Assembly: GCA_018333785.1 (NCBI GenBank)
Contig: JAGXSU010000201.1
Coordinates: forward strand, 1-53,333
Length of the DNA stretch: 53,333 nucleotides
Direction of reading: 5' to 3'
DNA from: Methylomicrobium sp.
Lineage (GTDB): Bacteria > Pseudomonadota > Gammaproteobacteria > Methylococcales > Methylomonadaceae
Below are positions 17,136 to 25,105 of this stretch, one piece after another. Made by a program: the position numbers and the translations under genes. The number at the start of each line of letters is the position of its first letter. Within the stretch, counting starts at the first letter, position 1. The notes under the pieces were generated by a model. That model was not told the DNA's origin. It saw only the letters and a program-made list of their open reading frames with translations, and searched no databases.

Positions 17136-17676
17136 AGCCCAAAATCCGATAATCCCCTTGGGTGTTCAATATGATCGTAATGGGCGATTGCGATTTATTC
17201 TCCCAATACCAGCCATGTGGTCCTTCAAATTCAGCTGTTAATGTTCCGGCAGATTGATTTTCAGTACTGATCTTAAAGCTTTTGAAGTAACCGGATTTAT
17301 CCCCTTTTGGTTCGCCATGAAGATCGAAATAGACATGAGCGCCCTCTGTTTTCCAGGCATAATCCAATTTAGCGCCTTTCAGCAGATGAAACTTATATTC
17401 CAAGCCACTGTGACCGGGAACCACCAGTGTGACCGAATCGGACCATTCGGCCAACTGGTCTTTGCAGGAAGCCACCACAGGACGGCCCTTGGAAGAGCCG
17501 GACAATGCGCTTAAGCCCATCATTTTCCCGAATCCGGTTGGATCAATGCCATATTCTGCCGGCAAGACTGCGGTTATTAAAACAATGAATGCCAACAGCA
17601 TCGCAAGCGTGCTGGCTAAAACAAGCGACTTCACTGATTGAGTCGGAGGATAAGTCTCCTTCATAAATTTAGCCAT
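17128..17676 (-). CDS. Single-pass membrane-anchored protein encoded with HupE
   Basis: A 182-residue protein. A short cytoplasmic N-terminus leads to one transmembrane helix (about residues 17-40), then a periplasmic domain of about 140 residues rich in beta-type sequence (LEYKFHLLKGAKLDYAWKTEG, VYFDLHGEPKGD, EGPHGWYWEN). It resembles proteins labelled 'transmembrane anchor protein' that accompany HupE/UreJ genes; I recall that pairing as common. Its ATG overlaps the HupE stop by eight bases, so the two are coupled. Function is unknown; a periplasmic metal- or ligand-delivery partner of HupE is speculation. MITE copy 2 abuts its stop codon. Confidence 0.75.
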   Translation of the reverse strand: MAKFMKETYPPTQSVKSLVLASTLAMLLAFIVLITAVLPAEYGIDPTGFGKMMGLSALSGSSKGRPVVASCKDQLAEWSDSVTLVVPGHSGLEYKFHLLKGAKLDYAWKTEGAHVYFDLHGEPKGDKSGYFKSFKISTENQSAGTLTAEFEGPHGWYWENKSQSPITIILNTQGDYRILGLM

Positions 17677-18355
17677 TGGTTAGAAACCCTGTCATTTGGT
17701 AACCGAACAAAACAAGTCCGCCTGTCATTAATAAGGTATTGGTTGCAGTCGAAAACGAATAAAAACTTTCATGTCTGCGCCAAAAATTGAGTGCAATCAA
17801 AATAAAAAGTAGAGCGATAAACTGGCCTAACTCCACTCCGACGTTGAAAGCTAATAAGTTTGTCCATAAATCCAGTTGCGGCAAGTCAAAGTCCTGTAAT
17901 TTAGTCGCTAAACCAAAACCATGAAATAAGCCAAAAATCAGCACCGCAATTTTGGTGTTCGGTTGTCTACCGAACAAACACCGAAAGCCACCCAGATTAT
18001 CAAAACCTTTGTAGACAACCGAAAGTCCTATGATGGCATCGATTATAAATGGATTAACCTCGATATGGTTTAACACACCCCATAGTAGCGTCACGCTATG
18101 CCCCAAGGTAAACAAACTGACATAAATCAATACATCTCGGGTGCGAAACAAAAAGAAAATCACGCCAACCAGAAAAAGGAGGTGATCGTAACCGGTTACC
18201 ATATGCTTGGCGCCGATATAAAGAAAAGGTCCTATCGCTGTTCCTTGATTAGCCAATAAAAAGCGCTCTGTATTGACGTCAACGCCATGAGCCAGAACAC
18301 CAAAACTCAGCAAAAGAAACAGGCATGGCAAACCAATATGGAGTGCGGGTTTCAT
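17669..18355 (-). CDS. hupE: HupE/UreJ-family membrane protein (possible nickel or cobalt permease)
   Basis: I start at ATG 18355 (228 residues), because the longer frame to 18427 adds 24 residues ahead of a clear signal peptide (MKPALHIGLPCLFLLLSFGVLAHG is contained in positions 18355-18284). The body has six hydrophobic helices with the family motifs GAKHMVTGYDHLLFLVGV (near 50) and LFTLGHSVTLLWG (near 80), with a FGLFHGFGLATKL stretch near 145. The His and Asp residues in these motifs are those proposed to handle nickel. It is coupled to the anchored protein downstream. It lies beside a hydrogenase-like complex that has no nickel site, so a link between them should not be assumed. Confidence 0.85.
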   Translation of the reverse strand: MKPALHIGLPCLFLLLSFGVLAHGVDVNTERFLLANQGTAIGPFLYIGAKHMVTGYDHLLFLVGVIFFLFRTRDVLIYVSLFTLGHSVTLLWGVLNHIEVNPFIIDAIIGLSVVYKGFDNLGGFRCLFGRQPNTKIAVLIFGLFHGFGLATKLQDFDLPQLDLWTNLLAFNVGVELGQFIALLFILIALNFWRRHESFYSFSTATNTLLMTGGLVLFGYQMTGFLTNG

Positions 18356-18732
18356 CGTTAAAAAATCCTGTTTTAAGTGATTGGAATAAGATTGTCGCGC
18401 TATGGGCAGATTGATGCCATTACGCACTACGAATCACATAGAGCCAAAAGCCACTGTTCGCGTTAGAAATTTAATGGACATCAACGCCGTCAATCCGTGC
18501 CGGGGCGACGCCCACTTTTAACTTAAACAGTGCCTTGTAAAGCGACCCTATCAATAGCAGCTTGCCGTTGTGACTGTTCAATCAGGCCCAGCATAGCAAA
18601 TTTAGGATTGCCAGGTCATGCGTATGACGATAATAATGCTCCCAAAAGTGCTGTGTCGGATTTTATTTTTAGTACATTGTGCGATTCAGAATACAAAGAG
18701 ATGTTAAGGCCCAACGGTCGGAGAGCTTACTT
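18356..18732. other. Divergent intergenic region between hupE and the ligase-like gene
   Basis: No gene is supported here; a 68-codon frame at 18530 is accidental. It must contain the divergent promoters. A GGAGAG ribosome-binding site lies eight bases before the ATG at 18733. Confidence 0.45.
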
Positions 18733-20238
18733 ATGACCAACCCGCTTAAACCCCCTCCCAACACAATTTTCAACCGCTTTATCAACACATCCCTGGATGA
18801 ACTGTTGGCGGAACACCGTGCTGTCAATGCGGAAGACCTTATATTAGGTTTGTTTCAACGTTGCGCGGTCGAGGTACCGGCGTATCGCCAATTTCTTGCC
18901 TCGCGGCAAATCAATCCGGCAGACATAACGACCTATCTGAAATTCCTCGACCTGCCGCTTATGAGTAAAAGCAATTACATGCAGACCTACCCATTACCGG
19001 ATCGCTGCTTCGGGGGCAGTCTAATGGGTGCTGATCGGGTGGCCGTTTCTTCCGGCTCTACCGGCAGTCCGACGTTTTGGCCTCGCTCTGCAACCTATGA
19101 ACTGGATGTGGCGCTGCGGTTCGAGCAGGTATTTCACGACAGTTTTCGCGCTCACGAACGCAGCACTTTGGCGATCGTTTGTTTTGCGTTGGGCAACTGG
19201 GTCGGAGGCTTGTTTACGACATCCTGCTGCTGGCATTTGGCGCAGAAGGGTTATCCGCTGATGGTGGCGACACCAGGCAATAATAAGTCCGAGATTTTTC
19301 GGGTGGTCCGCGAATTGGCGCCGCATTTTGATCAGACCGTGCTGTTGGGTTATCCGCCATTTGTCAAAGACGTGATCGACGCGGGTATCGCAGAGAACAT
19401 TGACTGGCACAATTTCCACGTCAAACTGGTCTTTGCCGGCGAAGTGTTCAGTGAAGAATGGCGAGAGTTGATCGGCCAGCGCACCGGTTCGACAGCACCG
19501 TGTTTTGATTCAGCTTCGCTGTATGGCACTGCCGATGGCGGCGTGCTCGGCAACGAAACGCCGCTGAGTATCTCCATTCGCCGCTGGTTAGCAAGGCATC
19601 CGGATGCCGCACGACAACTTTTCGGTGAATCGCGTTTGCCGACGTTGGTACAGTATGATCCGGTCAGCCGATTTTTCGAAACACAAGAAGGCACTTTGGT
19701 CGTGTCCGGCGAAAACAGCGTACCGTTGATGCGTTATCACATTGCTGACAAAGGCGGCTTAATCCGTTTCGACGAGATGCGGGCATTTCTTGAATCACAA
19801 GGTTTAGAGGCATTGAGCCAATTAGATCTGCCCAACGATTTTCAGCCGCGAGAATTGCCTTTTGTCTATGTCTTCGGCCGAGCTGACTTCACCGTGTCTT
19901 ACTACGGCGCCAATATTTATCCTGAAAACGTAAGCGTTGGCCTGGAGCAACCTGACATTATGTGCTGGGTCACCGGTAAATTCGTTTTGGAAATACGGGA
20001 AACCGGCGATGGCGATAAGACCCTGCATATTGCCGTGGAACTGTTACCCGGTATAGCAACAAACGAAACCATGGTACCGATAATAGCCGAGTCCATTCGC
20101 AAGGAGCTGTTACGTCTGAATAGCGAATTTGCTCATTACCTTCCTGTTGAACGCCAGATGCCTCAGGTTACGCTGCATGCTTTTGCTGACGCTGAGTATT
20201 TTCCAGCCGGCGTAAAACACCGCTATACCCGAAAATAG
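18733..20238 (+). CDS. Phenylacetate-CoA-ligase / coenzyme F390-synthetase-like adenylate-forming protein
   Basis: About 501 residues. I use ATG 18733, which has a GGAGAG ribosome-binding site, instead of the upstream 18679 frame start. The adenylate-forming P-loop reads VAVSSGSTGSPTFW near residue 102. SLYGTADGGVLGNETP (near 265) matches the A5-like region, and the C-terminal part contains FGRADFTVSYYGANIYPENV (near 385), the A8-like hinge of PaaK-type enzymes. Such enzymes activate carboxylates with ATP; the PaaK group makes aryl-CoA and the archaeal relatives adenylate F420. The true substrate is unknown and no phenylacetate genes are nearby. It stands alone on its strand. Confidence 0.85.
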   Translation: MTNPLKPPPNTIFNRFINTSLDELLAEHRAVNAEDLILGLFQRCAVEVPAYRQFLASRQINPADITTYLKFLDLPLMSKSNYMQTYPLPDRCFGGSLMGADRVAVSSGSTGSPTFWPRSATYELDVALRFEQVFHDSFRAHERSTLAIVCFALGNWVGGLFTTSCCWHLAQKGYPLMVATPGNNKSEIFRVVRELAPHFDQTVLLGYPPFVKDVIDAGIAENIDWHNFHVKLVFAGEVFSEEWRELIGQRTGSTAPCFDSASLYGTADGGVLGNETPLSISIRRWLARHPDAARQLFGESRLPTLVQYDPVSRFFETQEGTLVVSGENSVPLMRYHIADKGGLIRFDEMRAFLESQGLEALSQLDLPNDFQPRELPFVYVFGRADFTVSYYGANIYPENVSVGLEQPDIMCWVTGKFVLEIRETGDGDKTLHIAVELLPGIATNETMVPIIAESIRKELLRLNSEFAHYLPVERQMPQVTLHAFADAEYFPAGVKHRYTRK

Positions 20239-20525
20239 CAATCCACCTTGGCGAGGGAACGCATGCGGCAAAAAGCGCTTTATTTGAAGGAGCCCGCCTG
20301 TGCGTTTCCTGAGTCATTGGCGCTGCAGAAGCTTTAGCACCTTCATAAGGTACTGATCGATACCAGCAAAAAGCGCTACGCCCACTTCGTTATTACGAAA
20401 ATGGACTCCTGTGATATTCACAAAAGTTATGATAAAGTTCATGCCGTCATGCAACTGATTAAATATATTTAAAATTTAGGCAGTTGCAGACCTAATAATA
20501 ATAAATACAATGAGGTTGACTTTAG
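20239..20525. promoter_or_regulatory. Upstream region of the small secreted protein, with inverted repeat
   Basis: TGCAACTG (20450-20457) and CAGTTGCA (20481-20488) form a perfect 8-bp inverted repeat spaced by 23 AT-rich bases, about 40 bases before the ATG at 20526. It could be an operator or a leader hairpin. A GAGG ribosome-binding site follows. No other gene is seen in this gap. Confidence 0.4.
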
Positions 20526-21035
20526 ATGAAATTATTAAAAAGCGCTGTCGTAACTACTGCATTGGCACTTTCATTTGGATCGTTTTCAGCTACAGCTGAA
20601 GTCTGTTTGGGCATGGCGTGTATGTATAACAGAATGACTCCGATTGAAGGCATTGACGCAACTTTGGGTCAAATTGCTGAAGCATTGAAAGCTGTTGAGC
20701 TAAGAAAAAGCAGCGGTGCAACAGACAGTGGTAAAGCTGGCGAGGATCCCATTATAGTGAACATCAAAGATGCCTTAAAGTTGAGTAAGGAAATCAATGC
20801 TAATGATAAACTTGACCGCAATCGTAACCGCGCTAATGGCTATTTGAAACAAGCCCGAGGCGCTGTAAAAGGCGGTGATTTGGCTAAAGCAACAGAAAAC
20901 CTGAAAGAAGCCGAAAAACGTTTTGCAGAACTTAAAACGATGATCGACTTAACTCAAGCCGATAGAGTATCGCAACAGACAAACCTGCTAAACCGTATTA
21001 TGGACACGCCGGATGAAGCATCCGGTGCTCGTTGA
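20526..21035 (+). CDS. Small secreted helical protein of unknown function
   Basis: A 169-residue protein. A classical signal peptide ends at ATA-EV near residue 24. Two cysteines in VCLGMACMYN just after cleavage could form a disulphide. The rest is helical and charged, with a tetratricopeptide-like pair of helices near 100-140 (ANGYLKQARGAVKGGDLAKATENLKEAEKRF). A GAGG ribosome-binding site precedes the ATG. I do not recognise a family with certainty. It stands alone, and an upstream inverted repeat (20450-20488) suggests its own regulation. Probably periplasmic. Confidence 0.75.
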   Translation: MKLLKSAVVTTALALSFGSFSATAEVCLGMACMYNRMTPIEGIDATLGQIAEALKAVELRKSSGATDSGKAGEDPIIVNIKDALKLSKEINANDKLDRNRNRANGYLKQARGAVKGGDLAKATENLKEAEKRFAELKTMIDLTQADRVSQQTNLLNRIMDTPDEASGAR

Positions 21036-21503
21036 TATACCAATGTAAACTTCGCACCCATGAAACCACTACTGTTGGTTTTAAAGAGCACAAACAAATA
21101 ACAAGCTTCATTTCGTGGCACAGTCAGTAAAGGTAAAGGTTTCGCTCATCGCTTAATCGCCCTTGATTGACTGTTTCATTTTTTCATTTCCAATGATCGT
21201 TGATGTCATCGCCTTCAATAAAACGAGCCCTAATCAACAAAATCCCCTCCAATTAAAACATCCGGTTGTTTAATAGTCTAAAAACAACTCTACCTGGTTC
21301 GACAAGCTTTTCCCCCAACGCAGCCAAAAAACTCTCAACGAACGTTTTGTTGCAACTACCTGTTAGTACTGAATGGACTGACTACCAAGCTATATTTCAA
21401 AAACCAAACTCCCACTTTTGATGCCTCCTTGAGCCTCTAATCCACAAGATTTTTAAGATATTTTTGCTCAATTTCATGTGTTATTATGTATTTTTTACTG
21501 ATA
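21036..21503. other. Intergenic region without recognised genes
   Basis: About 470 AT-rich bases with no supported coding frame on either strand and no structured RNA that I can recognise. The end of the region holds the promoter described at 21504. Confidence 0.4.
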
Positions 21504-21533
21504 TTTACATAATCAGTCCAATTAACGTATAAA
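21504..21533 (+). promoter_or_regulatory. Sigma-70-type promoter that could give a leaderless transcript
   Basis: TTTACA (21504-21509) and TATAAA (21528-21533) are separated by 18 bases. The ATG of the TiaS-like gene begins only eight bases after the -10 box, about where transcription should start, and there is no Shine-Dalgarno sequence. A leaderless mRNA would explain both facts. Confidence 0.45.
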
Positions 21534-21541
21534 AAGCACTT

Positions 21542-22291
21542 ATGCACATAAGGAATTTTCTGATCGGCATTGACGATACCGATAATCTGGAAAGCCGAGG
21601 CACCGGTTTTCGGGTCCGGCAATTAGGTAAACTGCTGGCTGAAAACAGCATTGCCCAAGTGTTTGGAATAACGCGTCATCAATTATTCGTCAGCCCTTTG
21701 ATTCCTTACACCTCGCATAACAGCTCAGCCTGTATGGCCGTCGCAATTGATCCCTCGGAACTGGAAAAATTGACACAATTTTGCAGTGATTATCTTCGAC
21801 AGGAATCAGCAGATGGCTCTGATGCCGGTTTATGCATTGCTTCAGCCGAACAGGTGGATAGTGATGTTCAACAATTCGGTCGCCGCGCAAAATCGGAAGT
21901 CTTTACCCAAAAGGACAGCCGGGAGTTGGCCCGCCGGAAAGGGTTTTATTTAGAAGGCTTGACCGGTGATGAAGGCGGCGTGATAGGCGCTCTGGCAGCA
22001 GTAGGCTTGCGCGCGGAAGGTAACGACGGCCGTTATATTGGCCTTCGCGGCGTTCGGGAACTGGAAGTTAAAGACTACACCGTGGGTCAGCTAAAAGCGA
22101 TGACCGATATTGATCAGATAAAAACAACTGATGGTTTTGAAGTGACCGGACTGGATCATACCGTGTCGATTACCGAATGGGCGCGTCCGGTCCTGTTAAA
22201 CGGTAACGCAGTATTATTAGTGGAGAAAGCAAATGACGATACAAACGATCAGTGGCGGGTTGTCCCAAAAACTGTCATTAAAACCTATTGA
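21542..22291 (+). CDS. TiaS-like (COG1571-related) protein of unknown function in a TonB cluster
   Basis: A 249-residue protein. It begins with FLIGIDDTDNLESRGTGF, the hallmark of the N-terminal domain of archaeal tRNA(Ile2) agmatinylcytidine synthetase TiaS. A second conserved stretch reads RKGFYLEGLTGDEGGVIGALAAVGLRAEGNDGRYIGL within residues about 138-175 (the Gly-rich part GDEGGVIGALAAVG is near 149). It lacks the OB-fold and zinc-ribbon parts of full TiaS, so the tRNA reaction is not expected. The domain probably binds a nucleotide or phosphate. The next gene starts 59 bases before its stop, and a TonB receptor follows, tying it to uptake of some nutrient. Confidence 0.7.
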   Translation: MHIRNFLIGIDDTDNLESRGTGFRVRQLGKLLAENSIAQVFGITRHQLFVSPLIPYTSHNSSACMAVAIDPSELEKLTQFCSDYLRQESADGSDAGLCIASAEQVDSDVQQFGRRAKSEVFTQKDSRELARRKGFYLEGLTGDEGGVIGALAAVGLRAEGNDGRYIGLRGVRELEVKDYTVGQLKAMTDIDQIKTTDGFEVTGLDHTVSITEWARPVLLNGNAVLLVEKANDDTNDQWRVVPKTVIKTY

Positions 22292-22805
22292 ACTTAGCTC
22301 TGGACTTCGTGCCAGGGAAATCTTCTGGTTATTATTGGCAGGCGTCATCGTCACGGTATTGCATGAGATGTTTCGCTGGCCTATCAAAATGCCCGGACGC
22401 CATGGTCTTGAATGGATGGCCATCTTGATATTTTTTCGTGCCGGTTCAACTTATGTTTGGGCGGCAAGTGTTGTTGCCTTGGGAGCAGCAAGCACTTCTC
22501 TTGTATCGATAGCCAGTGTCAGTGAACCTTCGGCAGCCTGGTCTTATTTGCTTGCGGGCATGATCGTTGATGCCTTGTTTATTGCAGGAAAACAGTGGCG
22601 CCAATCAGTTTTTTATCTGGCCATCGCTGCCGGACTTGCTCATTCGCTGAGGCCTTTGTTTAATTTAGTCGAAGCAAATGTTTTTGGATTAGCTCACCAT
22701 TCATTGAATACGGGACTGGCCTACCCCATGCTCACGCATTTACTCTTTGGCTTTATCGGCGGATTGACGGGTGCAATGTTGGCTCTTTTGAATAAACGCC
22801 GGTGA
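22233..22805 (+). CDS. Small polytopic membrane protein, ECF S-component-like
   Basis: A 190-residue protein with about five to six hydrophobic helices, starting near residue 28. A His/Glu-bearing motif near residue 44 (LHEMFRWPIKMPGRHGLEWMA lies within 42-63) sits at the first helix end. The C-terminal helix has LTHLLFGFIGGLTGAMLALL, which recalls S-components of energy-coupling-factor importers. The ATG lies inside the upstream gene with a GGAG ribosome-binding site. No EcfA or EcfT gene is present nearby. Inner-membrane transport of the ligand taken up by the TonB receptor is a reasonable inference, but the family call is weak. Confidence 0.6.
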   Translation: MTIQTISGGLSQKLSLKPIELSSGLRAREIFWLLLAGVIVTVLHEMFRWPIKMPGRHGLEWMAILIFFRAGSTYVWAASVVALGAASTSLVSIASVSEPSAAWSYLLAGMIVDALFIAGKQWRQSVFYLAIAAGLAHSLRPLFNLVEANVFGLAHHSLNTGLAYPMLTHLLFGFIGGLTGAMLALLNKRR

Positions 22806-22856
22806 GTTTGCGTTTCACAACATAAACGCGGCCTGAATTTTCTGCTCAATTCCAAT

Positions 22857-22895
22857 GGCGATGCAAGCATCGCCTCCTCCTTTTTGACCTTTTTA
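22857..22895 (+). terminator. Intrinsic terminator or attenuator before the TonB-receptor gene
   Basis: GGCGATGC (22857-22864) and GCATCGCC (22867-22874) form an eight-base-pair stem, followed by TCCTCCTTTTT and another T-run. It lies only about 30 bases before the receptor ATG. It could end the upstream pair or attenuate read-through into the receptor gene. Confidence 0.6.
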
Positions 22896-22903
22896 CGATT
22901 ATC

Positions 22904-25012
22904 ATGAACCTTAAGAGATTGAGATTAAAGCCTCAACCGCCTGCTTATTCGATACCCCAAACGCTGAAGGCCGGCTTCACTTTCCTGCTTTTATGCCAGT
23001 CGGCATGGGCCGATAAGCAAGCCACTGACGAAATCTATCAACTCGGCGAAATCGTAGTAAAAGGAGAGCAACCGGGAGTGGAGGCGATAGCCACCACTTA
23101 TGAGCTTGACGCCAAGGATATTGAGCGAAAAGCCGCCAGAACCTTTGATGAAGCCATAGAATTGTTACCCGGCGTCAATGTCCGCACTGGCGCAGATGGG
23201 ACGCCGCGTATCGATGTCCGGGGGTTTAGAACACGTCATGTCAAATTACTGTTGAATGGTGTCCCTTTTAATTCAACTTTTGACGGGCAATTCGATCCAA
23301 CGATGATCCCAACCGAATCCATTGCTAAAATCAAAATGACATCCGGTGCCAGTTCGGAACTGTATGGCGAAGGTGCCGCCGCCGCTGTAATTAATATCAT
23401 CACCAAAAAAGGCGCATCCGGCTACCATGCCAATGCGGCAGGCGAAGTCGGCGACAGAGGACATCAACGTACCTGGGGTAGTGCTTCTGCAGGATTTGAT
23501 AGCGCCGACTTTATGGTGAGTCTAAGTCATCAAGACAGGGAGGGCTTTCCACTTTCCGATGACTTTAACCCGACTTCAGAGGAAAATGGCGGCGTCCGTA
23601 ACAACAGTGACCGGCGCCGCACCAATGTTTATGCCAATGCCGGATTTCGACCGAATGATGACTGGAGCCTGGGCCTGACGTTTAATCACTCACAAGGCAC
23701 ACATGGCGTACCGTCCAGTGTAATCAATGACTCGACGGATAGTTTTGCAAGCCGTCCCCGATATGAACGTATCAACGATGAAGCCATCTATGCGTCTCAA
23801 TTTACCGTCGCCTACGATCCCGAAGGTCCCTGGTCTTCTAAAAACTGGGCCTATCTTAATGTGACTGACGAAGAAGCCAATCGTTATGACGATGCATCAC
23901 TTTCATCAATGAATAGCAATCGTGTTAATGGCACTTTTGACTTAAGCAGTTCCACGCAAATTGCCGGAGGGCATACTCAAACCAGCTATGATCATGCCTG
24001 GGGCGGTCAATTGACGCTGATGGGCGATGCTCGGGAAGAACGCTGGAGCCAAGACGGTTTGATTCGCAACATCCCCCACACCACTGTTGTTGGCGGTGGT
24101 GGCGGTGGCGGTGGTGGTGGCGGCGGCGGTGGCGGCGGTGGTGGTGGCTCCACAACCACCACCTATAATTTACGTAACGTCGATGAAAGCCGTAATTTAG
24201 GCGTGGTCTCAACTGCCGCAGAATTGACTTTGTCACCCCTAAAAAATCTTGGCATCGCTTTGGGTTATGGTCATCACTGGCTGATTCGCGACGACGACAG
24301 CGGCGCCGATGACAGTTCGTTTATTGCGGGCGCGCATTATGACTTACCGACTGATACGCGTTTGCGTGCGTCTGCGTCTCGAAAAATAAGGATACCTTCA
24401 ATTCGGCAATTGTACGAAACCAGCTCCGGCGATCCGAATTTAAAGTTTGAGCAATCCTACAATTATGAAGCGGGTATGACTCAGCAACTACCCGGTAACA
24501 GTGAGATCGGTGTAACCGGATTTCTGAATGATGTATCCAACTATATCGAGCAAGACAACAATAACCGTTTTCGTAATTTTGCCAAATACGAATTTCAAGG
24601 CGTTGAAATCATGGGTCAGACTTATGCCGTATCTGACCTGATGCTACGCACCAGTTATACTTTTTTACATAGCCGCGATCGTTCCGATAGCGAAGGCCGC
24701 GATGAATTGCAGTATCGGCCCAAACATAAACTGGCATTTGAAGCGGATTATCAGTTCGGTTACGGGTTGTCAGGCTATTTGAATGTCATGCATGTGGCGG
24801 ATGAATATTACTATTCCCGCAACCAGCCCCTGCAAAAAGCTAGACTGGAGGAATATACCTTGCTGAACATGAAGCTGAATTACAGTCTGTTTAACAATAA
24901 AGCCATCATCTATGTAGGCGCAGATAATATTCTGGATGCGAATTATCAAGAGTCGGTAGCTTTGCCTCAGGCAGGACGTTTTGTTTACACAGGCGCTAAA
25001 TTGAGTTTTTAA
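22904..25012 (+). CDS. TonB-dependent outer-membrane receptor with a polyglycine loop
   Basis: A 702-residue protein. The signal peptide ends near residue 36 (SAWA). A short TonB-box region (EIYQLGEIVVKGE) precedes the plug domain (about 55-165), which contains DVRGFRTRHVKLLLNGVPF and the SGASSELYGEGAAAAVINIITK signature. A beta-barrel of about 530 residues ends in Phe (GAKLSF), as required for outer-membrane insertion. Residues 397-415 are nineteen consecutive glycines followed by Ser and Thr, probably in an extracellular loop. The substrate is unknown. The two upstream genes (TiaS-like and ECF-S-like) are on the same strand. A terminator-like hairpin separates them and no good ribosome-binding site is visible. 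Confidence 0.92.
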   Translation: MNLKRLRLKPQPPAYSIPQTLKAGFTFLLLCQSAWADKQATDEIYQLGEIVVKGEQPGVEAIATTYELDAKDIERKAARTFDEAIELLPGVNVRTGADGTPRIDVRGFRTRHVKLLLNGVPFNSTFDGQFDPTMIPTESIAKIKMTSGASSELYGEGAAAAVINIITKKGASGYHANAAGEVGDRGHQRTWGSASAGFDSADFMVSLSHQDREGFPLSDDFNPTSEENGGVRNNSDRRRTNVYANAGFRPNDDWSLGLTFNHSQGTHGVPSSVINDSTDSFASRPRYERINDEAIYASQFTVAYDPEGPWSSKNWAYLNVTDEEANRYDDASLSSMNSNRVNGTFDLSSSTQIAGGHTQTSYDHAWGGQLTLMGDAREERWSQDGLIRNIPHTTVVGGGGGGGGGGGGGGGGGGGSTTTTYNLRNVDESRNLGVVSTAAELTLSPLKNLGIALGYGHHWLIRDDDSGADDSSFIAGAHYDLPTDTRLRASASRKIRIPSIRQLYETSSGDPNLKFEQSYNYEAGMTQQLPGNSEIGVTGFLNDVSNYIEQDNNNRFRNFAKYEFQGVEIMGQTYAVSDLMLRTSYTFLHSRDRSDSEGRDELQYRPKHKLAFEADYQFGYGLSGYLNVMHVADEYYYSRNQPLQKARLEEYTLLNMKLNYSLFNNKAIIYVGADNILDANYQESVALPQAGRFVYTGAKLSF
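24092..24148 (+). repeat. In-frame (GGY)19 triplet tract
   Basis: Fifty-seven bases consist only of GGC and GGT codons, encoding 19 glycines inside the TonB-dependent receptor. The tract is bounded by GTT GTT and TCC ACA. Such a triplet tract can change length by slippage without breaking the frame. Confidence 0.9.
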
Positions 25013-25071
25013 CGGGCAACTACTCGCCCCATTGAAATTGGCATTTCCAACCCATGCTATACGAACAGCAA

Positions 25072-25105
25072 TAGGCGATATCAATGGAGTCATTGATATC
25101 GCCTA
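25072..25105. terminator. Bidirectional terminator hairpin between convergent genes
   Basis: A perfect 15-bp inverted repeat (25072-25086 and 25091-25105; arms TAGGCGATATCAATG and its complement) encloses a GAGT loop. It lies between the convergent TonB-receptor and LysR genes. Its last three bases are the LysR stop codon. No long T-tract follows on either strand, so it may protect 3' ends rather than terminate alone. Confidence 0.65.

Noticed and set aside
24092-24148. Treating the glycine tract as a frameshift or assembly artefact
   Set aside because: The barrel frame is intact on both sides and ends in the expected C-terminal Phe; an error in tract length alone cannot be excluded.
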